Notes under the pieces: model-generated | The model's database searches: none | Told to the model about the DNA's origin: nothing | The model's input: only the letters and a program-made list of their open reading frames with translations | Translations under genes and position numbers: made by a program | Source of the DNA: Paragonimus westermani | Taxonomy: Eukaryota; Platyhelminthes; Trematoda; Plagiorchiida; Troglotrematidae | Assembly: GCA_008508345.1 (NCBI GenBank) | Contig: QNGE01002363.1 | Span: forward strand, 41,369 to 105,368 | Reading direction: 5' to 3' | DNA: 64,000 bases | Shown: piece by piece, positions 60,401-64,000 of the stretch | How positions within the stretch are numbered: the stretch's first letter is position 1 | Layout: the number at the start of each line of letters is the position of its first letter

Positions 60401-61018
60401 TAGTCAGCATATTTTGCATGTGCGAATTTTGACCACACGCGCCTCCAGTTGGTTATTTAATAAGCAATGAGCCCATCAGCAAGACAGTGAAAACAGAACC
60501 CACTGAAGATGAACAGTCGAAAAAGCAGGTTGCCACTTCGGAAACACACATACACGCAACTCGACAAAGCGTGCGTCCAGTGGAGTAGCTTATTAAAATA
60601 TACCAAAAACAGCGTACAACGTAAATTTTACCGAGGTTCGGCAACAAACGTGAAATTTAACAGCCCTCATTCCTTTAGAAAAAATATGAAAAATCTGAAG
60701 GAACTGACCTTTAGAGAAGTCACAAAAACAGCGCATTCACGACTTTGAACCATCTTCAGGGCAAATATCTGACCAACTCTTTTGCATTACAAAACAAGAC
60801 TGGAATCATCAGCCGCCATAAAAACGTAAGCGAATAAGAAATAAATCAAATGAATGATAAGACTAACTTGATTGTTGACCACAATGTGAACTGTGCCATG
60901 CGTGGAATAAGAAGGTAGGTCGCTCAAATGGAAAGTTTCATAGACGACTCCTTGGCCACAAAATGACGCATCGCCATGCACCAAGATGGACATAACCTTC
61001 TTCCCGTCTGTGTCACCT
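30384..61018 (-). CDS. OGDH: 2-oxoglutarate dehydrogenase E1 subunit, 3' part of gene (9 exons, 5' end outside window)
   Basis: E1 of the mitochondrial 2-oxoglutarate dehydrogenase complex decarboxylates 2-oxoglutarate with thiamine diphosphate (ThDP) and passes the succinyl group to the E2 lipoyl domain, in the TCA cycle in the matrix. Joining exons 60868-61018, 59099-59431, 55896-56070, 52186-52409, 44792-45142, 39109-39234, 38165-38326, 32911-33158 and 30384-30486 gives 623 residues and a TAA stop with no frame break. Visible motifs in order are HGD (14-16) and VVNN (46-49), the ThDP/Mg site; [12 protein letters not shown] (277-288); NSSLSEYG (318-325); [16 protein letters not shown] (380-395); TPKSLLRHP (458-466); and RVEQLTPFP (529-537). 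From my memory of human OGDH, this matches the last roughly 628 of about 1,023 residues. The wording [17 protein letters not shown] favours OGDH over the paralogue DHTKD1. The mitochondrial presequence and N-terminal domain would lie right of 64,000. No start codon is in the window. Confidence 0.97.
30487..32910 (-). other. OGDH intron h-i (2,424 bp)
   Basis: GT-AG intron, donor gtaagt and acceptor cttgctatag. It includes an ATA/AAT microsatellite at 32,276-32,303. A 118-codon minus-strand frame at 30,776-31,132 contains hydrophobic stretches but no recognisable family. No transposon was recognised. Confidence 0.85.
32276..32303. repeat. ATA/AAT microsatellite
   Basis: Short run of ata/aat triplets in OGDH intron h-i. 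Confidence 0.85.
32911..33158 (-). CDS. OGDH: OGDH exon h: C-terminal domain
   Basis: Encodes residues 508-589 plus two bases of codon 590, from [20 protein letters not shown] to [17 protein letters not shown] (529-537) and [17 protein letters not shown] (557-573) are hallmark C-terminal blocks of 2-oxoglutarate dehydrogenase E1. Acceptor tctgaccag|GTT. Donor atc|gtaagt in phase 2, completed to TCC (Ser) by the last exon. Confidence 0.97.
33490..33770 (+). mobile_element. Diverged LINE 3'-UTR relic
   Basis: It resembles the 3' ends at 2.7 and 29.1 kb. The segment has cagcagtgaaagc, a gatgacgcc stretch, a C/T-rich tract and then gtgtcaaccactggcgtact, ending near acgacgataa in place of the ATG repeat tail. 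Opposite in orientation to the LINE at 34,167. Confidence 0.5.
34040..34163 (-). mobile_element. Older LINE C-terminal fragment next to the younger copy
   Basis: The plus-strand sequence from about 34,050 (tgttcgttggtgccactcga) parallels 34,795-34,915 of the neighbouring LINE (ctggtgccacccgatacgag and onward), with many substitutions. It stops where the repeat tail of the 34,167-36,311 copy begins, so the younger LINE appears to have landed in an older relative. Confidence 0.65.
34167..36311 (-). mobile_element. 5'-truncated RTE-type LINE with 3' UTR and repeat tail
   Basis: Reading the minus strand, it starts inside the endonuclease end (36,311-36,124), passes through a linker with a frameshift (about 35,940), then an open RT frame (35,877-35,215) with [26 protein letters not shown] and [20 protein letters not shown]. 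After the assembly gap comes the C-terminal part (34,974-34,488) with [19 protein letters not shown] and [18 protein letters not shown]. The 3' UTR runs from 34,487 to about 34,180 and ends in a GTGATGTT-type repeat, the usual way RTE elements end. It lies antisense to nothing: it shares the OGDH strand within intron g-h. The long open RT frame suggests that this is one of the younger insertions here. Confidence 0.9.
34975..35214. other. Assembly gap (240 N)
   Basis: Exactly 240 undetermined bases inside the LINE at 34,167-36,311, where the RT catalytic part (FADD block) should be. The reading frame entering the gap (ending LEQR) and the frame leaving it ([14 protein letters not shown]) do not match across 240 bases. 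The size is therefore probably a placeholder, unless the copy carries a frameshift. Confidence 0.99.
37172..37282 (-). mobile_element. tRNA-derived SINE (second family), near-canonical tRNA-like head
   Basis: The minus strand at 37,282-37,203 starts ggcttcgtagctcagctggt and ends in cgaagcc. It forms a 7-bp acceptor stem (GGCTTCG/CGAAGCC), a 4-bp D stem (GCTC/GAGC) with a good A box (tagctcagctggtagagcg), and a 5-bp T stem (GCTGG/CCAGC) with loop TTCGAAT, the B box. The tail runs to 37,172 (cacagttgggtctcatct). The anticodon stem has a mismatch and the loop lacks T33, so it is read as a SINE head and not a working tRNA. Confidence 0.8.
37398..37466 (+). mobile_element. Inverted partial copy of the tRNA-like SINE
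   Basis: Starts catgctgtgtctgtcgctgg and ends cagttgggtctcatctaaaa. It mirrors 37,172-37,241 with about three substitutions over about 70 bases, including one in the B box (ggttcaaatcc). The A-box half is absent. The two copies face each other about 156 bases apart. Confidence 0.8.
38165..38326 (-). CDS. OGDH: OGDH exon g
   Basis: Encodes residues 454-507 (54 codons, phase 0), from [19 protein letters not shown] to [18 protein letters not shown] is a family signature, and the CSGK at the end leads into the C-terminal domain. Acceptor ctgcgcag|TTG, donor AAG|gtttgt. Confidence 0.97.
38327..39108 (-). other. OGDH intron f-g (782 bp)
   Basis: The shortest intron in the window, donor gtcagt and acceptor tctgcgcag. 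No repeat was recognised in it. Confidence 0.9.
39109..39234 (-). CDS. OGDH: OGDH exon f (short exon)
   Basis: Encodes residues 412-453 (42 codons, phase 0 at both ends), beginning [18 protein letters not shown] and ending [11 protein letters not shown]. It is easily missed because it has no ATG and is only 126 bp. It fills exactly the gap left between exons e and g, where human OGDH has a segment of the form [24 protein letters not shown]. Acceptor ctctttag|GTC, donor CCG|gtcagt. Confidence 0.96.
42118..42155. repeat. TATA/CATA microsatellite
   Basis: Alternating ta/ca dinucleotides, about 38 bases, in OGDH intron e-f. Confidence 0.9.
43343..43400 (+). mobile_element. Faint hammerhead SINE head
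   Basis: Reads tcgtgcctagtctgaggcca then agtacagtgatcaacactgc, similar to the SINE heads at 6.9 and 23.9 kb. Further sequence to about 43,450 may be its decayed body, but no ribozyme core is readable. Confidence 0.4.
44792..45142 (-). CDS. OGDH: OGDH exon e
   Basis: Encodes residues 295-411 (117 codons, phase 0 at both ends), from [20 protein letters not shown] to [10 protein letters not shown]. Family blocks visible are [17 protein letters not shown] and [17 protein letters not shown], all in the pyrimidine-binding domain. Acceptor atttttag|GAT, donor CCG|gtaagg. This is the longest exon of the gene in the window. Confidence 0.97.
46479..47735 (+). mobile_element. Penelope-like element: reverse transcriptase and remnant GIY-YIG region
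   Basis: The plus-strand pieces in order read [18 protein letters not shown] and [17 protein letters not shown] (46,506-46,650), [20 protein letters not shown] (about 46,808-46,867; family form GTPMGSPLSG), and [13 protein letters not shown] (46,915-46,953), the catalytic RT block. After that come a piece like [28 protein letters not shown] (about 47,331-47,390), and [18 protein letters not shown] from 47,469. This last piece resembles the YIGQTGR...LxxRxxEH part of the GIY-YIG endonuclease. Order and wording identify a Penelope-like retroelement with an endonuclease. It is dead: an in-frame TAG at 46,912 sits where Trp is expected before YADD, several frameshifts are present, and the GIY half is not visible. 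Confidence 0.88.
47880..47908. repeat. TA/TG microsatellite
   Basis: Short tract of mixed ta and tg dinucleotides about 145 bases after the Penelope-like relic. Confidence 0.8.
50860..51120 (-). mobile_element. LINE C-terminal scrap in OGDH intron
   Basis: The plus strand reads caccgttgcttgcccattga, then gatggtcgaacacctgaaga (about 50,920), then gcttcaaagagaaatgtctt (about 51,008). This parallels 34,800-34,970 of the 34-kb LINE, including the sequence just before that copy's gap. It is diverged and non-coding. Confidence 0.65.
52186..52409 (-). CDS. OGDH: OGDH exon d: [12 protein letters not shown] region
   Basis: Completes Gly220 and encodes residues 221-294, from [20 protein letters not shown] to HAVLHDQ. 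It contains [17 protein letters not shown] and [15 protein letters not shown], which begin the second transketolase-like (pyrimidine-binding) domain. The start follows tcgatag in phase 1, fitting exon c. Donor CAG|gtctgt, a slightly weak donor sequence, phase 0. Confidence 0.97.
52410..55895 (-). other. OGDH intron c-d (3,486 bp)
   Basis: GT-AG intron, donor gtaagt and acceptor ttcgatag. It includes a short AT/AC microsatellite at 54,611-54,634. Open frames at 53,161-53,547 (128 codons, minus) and 53,303-53,557 (plus) overlap each other and show no known domain. No transposon was recognised. Confidence 0.85.
54611..54634. repeat. AT/AC microsatellite
   Basis: Short tract of (at) then (ac) dinucleotides in OGDH intron c-d. 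Confidence 0.85.
55896..56070 (-). CDS. OGDH: OGDH exon c
   Basis: Encodes residues 162-219 plus the first base of codon 220: [19 protein letters not shown] through to ESSILEHI. It matches the human segment around EEISKYDKICEEAF and the linker that ends in HIG. Acceptor tccccag|AAT. The donor attg|gtaagt leaves phase 1, which the next exon completes to GGT (Gly), so the phase supports both junctions. Confidence 0.95.
56071..59098 (-). other. OGDH intron b-c (3,028 bp)
   Basis: GT-AG intron, donor gtatgt and acceptor tctccccag. It contains a short G-rich run at 57,718-57,733 and an A/T homopolymer near 57,601. No transposon domain was recognised; small open frames on both strands resemble nothing known. 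Confidence 0.85.
59099..59431 (-). CDS. OGDH: OGDH exon b
   Basis: Encodes residues 51-161 (111 codons, phase 0 at both ends), from [15 protein letters not shown] to [10 protein letters not shown]. The Ile after NNQ corresponds to I446 of the human ThDP site. The stretch [20 protein letters not shown] is the most conserved block of the family's first transketolase-like domain. Acceptor ccatccag|ATC, donor AAG|gtatgt. Confidence 0.97.
59432..60867 (-). other. OGDH intron a-b (1,436 bp)
   Basis: GT-AG intron, donor gttagt and acceptor ccatccag. I see no recognisable repeat or coding relic. Open frames at 59,855-60,256 and 60,509-60,748 on the plus strand look like chance. Confidence 0.85.
60868..61018 (-). 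CDS. OGDH: OGDH exon a (first in window): ThDP-binding motif
   Basis: Encodes residues 1-50, from [10 protein letters not shown] to HIVVNNQ. It carries the ThDP/Mg motif: HGD, then NN 33 residues later, the same spacing as D411 and N444 of human OGDH. The acceptor follows a long T-rich tract ending in gtcag. Because the next two bases are also AG, the exon could start at 61,018 or 61,016. I chose 61,018, which leaves one base completing a codon from the unseen upstream exon. The donor is caa|gttagt and the exon ends in phase 0. Confidence 0.95.
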
Positions 61019-61504
61019 CTGACAAAAAAAGAAGAGGGAAAAAGCATAAGCGAATGTCTAAACTAAGGATCCACAGTCGGTTGAAGAAGCTGCGCGAAGC
61101 ACGATTGTAGCAATAAGTACTTGTTTAATATAACTGCTTCACGGCACAGTACAACCAAAACACAAGGCTAAGTGAACTCTCGTCAAGGCCAAGCAGCACA
61201 TCGACGTGCTTCAGCCTGAGCAGAGACGTCTGGGTACCATATCGATGCTTTCACAAAAGTAAAACCAGAATCAATAGTCCAACACTAGAGTGCTTGGGTT
61301 CAGGTTGACGAGCTTCGGTGGGATGCACCAACGGATCGGGGAAAGTAAAAGTGGAAAAGGTTACGAGAAAACCATAATGATAACAAGGGACAACAAAGGA
61401 AAACAAGGACATACAACAAGGCAATGGATCGGAGTTGCCAGACACAGAACTCAACCAATAGTGGAAGACAAATAGATGACCCCTGCTATTACAGACACTT
61501 TTTA
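61019..61504. other. Intron upstream of OGDH exon a
   Basis: Begins with the pyrimidine-rich acceptor tract of exon a. I looked in 61,019-64,000 for the preceding OGDH exon (the segment containing the family's VANPSHLE motif) and did not find it. The intron probably extends past the window edge, and the LINE fragments at 61.5-64 kb lie inside it. Confidence 0.7.
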
Positions 61505-62330
61505 GGCTGCTAGTGAACATCATGATTTCCAAGAAACGTTATAATCTGCAGACAGATCACCGTGAATGTGTAGCACATCACTAAGATATCATGTACAAAA
61601 AAGAAACCAGGTGTATGAGACTGAACGCACACCATTGTTCTACAGTCACGAAGCCCGGTCCACTTCGTGTCGATTACTTCCGCATGCTCAGTGTAAGTCA
61701 GCTTACTACCCGGTAGAAGCTTCACTCCGAGGTCTTCGGAACCTCTGAGTACTCCTTCCAGAATATCGTCTATCACTGGTTTGAAAAGCAAATGGGAAAT
61801 CGGTCATTCTTGTCGGATACTACTTGGAGTAAAAAACGCTCAAGATAGCTACACATAACTGCGTATTCTGCAACCATTGCGGACATACAGCGACTTCAAC
61901 AAATTGGTATAGTTCACCAGAACTCTCTTGCAATAGAGACATTCTTGGAGAGCATATTGAGCAGCCGAGTAAAACTCAGCCTTTTGGTCTTACAATGCCA
62001 CGACCATTGGCTTGTAAGAGCAGTAGAGATGTTTGTTGCAAGATGACGGTAGGATCGACACACGTGAATCCCAGTTGAAAACCTGTCTGTGTTCCTCGTA
62101 TTTGACACTCGCTACATTGCATAAGTTGCCACGTTATGCGACTCGCGAGCACCTTGGCAGCGACATGGACACATGGGGTTCTGGGAAGGTTTGTTGACAA
62201 GTCCCGATGACGAAAGAGCCCCTTCGTTTTTTGGTGGAACAGAAGTGTGGATAATTCGAGCAACAATCCTCTATTACCACTTTTGGAAACAGATGGACTC
62301 GGATCACGATGTTGTTTGCCAGTTTGGTTT
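61505..62330 (-). mobile_element. Decayed LINE RT fragment
   Basis: The minus strand at 62,266-61,976 reads KVLASRITWQLMQCSE then RGTQTGFQLGFTCVD, matching the RT block usually written [28 protein letters not shown] follows (about 61,905). 61,791-61,690 reads DILEGVLRGSEDLGVKLLPG followed by a degenerate FADD block (YTEHAEVID). Several frame breaks are present. It lies upstream of OGDH exon a, within the intron leading to unseen exons. Confidence 0.75.
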
Positions 62331-62589
62331 TGTCATTTGCTCAGAGGTCACAGGTTAGTAAACGTAAGATAATTAACCGGCACGCGAGCGACGAAAGTTT
62401 AAAGAACGCTTGCCCGGAAGCACTGGTTCGACTCAGTTATGAGAACCCGACGAACAATAGAAACAAACCACAGCGGCTATGAAAACTTGCTGTGAAGAGA
62501 TATGTACTGAAAGAGTAGTGACCACGGTAAAACTTCGGTCACGTCCGTAAACCTCCTGAACAATTGTCGTTCGATTTAACCAGGATCTG

Positions 62590-63340
62590 AATACGATTGC
62601 GAATGTCAAGGTCATAAACGTAAGCTGACGGAAAGATTGCGCAAAGACCTTGAGCACCACATCGTTGCACAATCGAAAGAGACAGAACGAGCCCTTCTAT
62701 ATGGAAATATCAGACAACTATTTTCCACGATTCTTAGTTGTACTGATTGTCGACCCGATGTTATTGAGATTGTATGTGGAATGGGTGGTTCACGAATTAC
62801 TAGCCGATCGCGCCGACTTGACAGGTGGGTTGAACCTTTTGAACAACAGCTTGGCTGGCCTCAACCAGACTATGTAGACGGTGTGGCCCGGAAGGTGTTA
62901 TTGCATTCCAGACGGTCCTTCGTCGGAAACAGAAGTGATCACAAAGCTCAAGTTACTGAAGCGTAGCAAGACTCTTGGATCACATCTCTCTCCTTTTCTT
63001 CTCAAGCATGATGAGGACTGACGAAACCCATCCAGACTGTTTCAGAAACCGCAGACATACCCTGTGATTAGTGTTTTTCAACAGCAATTTTCGTTTGCAG
63101 AAAGAGGACCCGAAGTCTATATGACATTCACAGAGGCATCAGTGTCTGCTGCGTCCAAGTTACTCATCAGTCTCATTTTACGTCCGCACATTGAGCCCAG
63201 AGAACTTCGGATAGGTGAAGAACAGGCAAAACTACGGTAGGGTCGAAAGCGCGTTAATCATATTACTACCAAGCAAAGGATAACGGGGCATCGGCAGTCG
63301 TACAGACAGCCGACAGTTGTAGATTTTTTAGACTTGAGTG
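62590..63340 (+). mobile_element. LINE linker and RT start, plus strand
   Basis: The frame at 62,637-62,966 reads LRKDLEHHIVAQSKETERAL beginning near 62,640, and later RWVEPFEQQLGWPQP. This is the conserved linker between endonuclease and RT in RTE-like elements (family form RWAEHFEEQFSWPP). After a break, 63,121-63,240 resembles RT (LLISLILRPHIEPRELRIG, EEQAKLR), and about 63,308-63,340 reads QPTVVDFLDLSA. It ends abruptly where the minus-strand endonuclease piece begins. Confidence 0.8.
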
Positions 63341-64000
63341 CAGGTTTCTAAGCTGGTTTGATACCTATGCTTTACTGACGGTATATTCAGTTTCTCAACA
63401 GCCAATGGTTGCTGTCGGTGGGGTCAATGCTCAGCAAAAGTGAGTACGAAACGACAACGTACCAGCGCATGATCTGAATTTATGCACGTGCTCCAATATG
63501 AACGACAGTCCTGAATGGAACCCCGCCACCTATAACTAACAGCTATGTGGTCTATCTGAGACCAAGTCTGATTCAGAGAGGGAGGGCGCCAAGTATAGCA
63601 ATGACGCGCACGATGCCTAAAACTAGTGCTGGCTAAAAACAGCCTATGCTCAGCGCACAGCTGCAATAATCGCCCGCCGTTGTCCGAGTGATGTGATGCT
63701 ATCCCAAACGTGCCACCTAAACGAGATTCGGCCTCACCAAGGCGGCCGACTTGGGCGTTCATATCTCCGGCCAGAACGACTATATCAGAACCACGTGTCG
63801 ACCGGAGGAGAGTGGCCAGATTCGAATAAAAGACGTCCTTGACGCTGACGTCACTACAGTCAGTTGGAGCGTAAGCAGACACAACGAAAAGATATCTGAC
63901 GTTTTTGCGTATAGAACTAACCCTAACAGAACCTGCCAAGCGGAAGACATAAAGTCTACTATTAACGGAAATCCAATTTATCAATGCGGCTGCGGTCGTC
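63341..64000 (-). mobile_element. LINE AP-endonuclease domain, open to the window edge
   Basis: The minus-strand frame from the right edge to 63,424 is uninterrupted, over 186 codons. It reads LFVVSAYAPTDC, VVLAGDMNAQVG (the GDFNA block), YTWRPPS with SQIDHIAVS, and [12 protein letters not shown] (the SDH block). These are the catalytic motifs of an APE-type endonuclease, which nicks target DNA for LINE insertion. A stop follows at 63,421. The first 188 bases are near-identical to 36,124-36,311. The element continues beyond 64,000. On its 3' side it is cut off at 63,341, against an element in the opposite orientation. Confidence 0.92.

Noticed and set aside
61019..64000. The missing upstream OGDH exon
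   Set aside because: Searched on the minus strand for the segment with VANPSHLE. Only LINE fragments were found, so the exon is placed outside the window.

Overview
The window is nuclear DNA of an animal with long, transposon-filled introns. The best guess is a flatworm, probably a digenean fluke. That guess rests on RTE-type LINEs, a Penelope-like element, a tRNA-type SINE that carries a hammerhead ribozyme (a combination known from the schistosome Sm-alpha family), and GT-AG introns of 0.8-7 kb. It is an inference, because no species-diagnostic gene was seen. There are no operons, CRISPR arrays or bacterial features.

One host gene is clear. The minus strand from 61,018 down to 30,384 carries the 3' part of the gene for the E1 subunit of mitochondrial 2-oxoglutarate dehydrogenase (OGDH). 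Nine exons could be placed to the base. All eight internal junctions are GT-AG and in phase, giving 623 residues from the thiamine-diphosphate motif to the stop codon. The 5' exons lie beyond the right edge. Introns make up about 94 percent of the gene span seen here.

Region by region: 1-30,383 lies beyond the 3' end of OGDH and shows no host gene that I recognise. It holds a dispersed repeat (called R1 here) at 141-390, 688-1,140, 11,373-11,507 and 15,440-15,712; a CAG/CAA-type repeat with an exact 126-bp period at 4.9-5.2 kb; a decayed plus-strand LINE at 8.3-11.4 kb; minus-strand LINE pieces at 21.0-22.1 and 26.6-27.8 kb; short LINE 3' ends at 2.7, 20.9 and 29.1 kb; and SINEs at 6.9, 17.0, 23.4 and 23.8 kb. 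30,384-61,018 is the OGDH gene; its introns hold a 5'-truncated LINE with a 240-base assembly gap (34.2-36.3 kb), a tRNA-like SINE next to an inverted partial copy (37.2-37.5 kb), a Penelope-like element (46.5-47.7 kb) and a LINE scrap (50.9-51.1 kb). 61,019-64,000 is a pile of LINE fragments in both orientations, ending in an endonuclease reading frame that runs off the window.

The most interesting element is the SINE with the hammerhead fold. The copy at 6.9-7.1 kb keeps an intact CTGATGA core and a perfect 6-bp stem I. The copy at 17.0 kb keeps stem II, GAAA, stem III and the GTC cleavage triplet. Between them they show the whole ribozyme architecture. Everything was read by eye; no database search, folding or alignment program was run.
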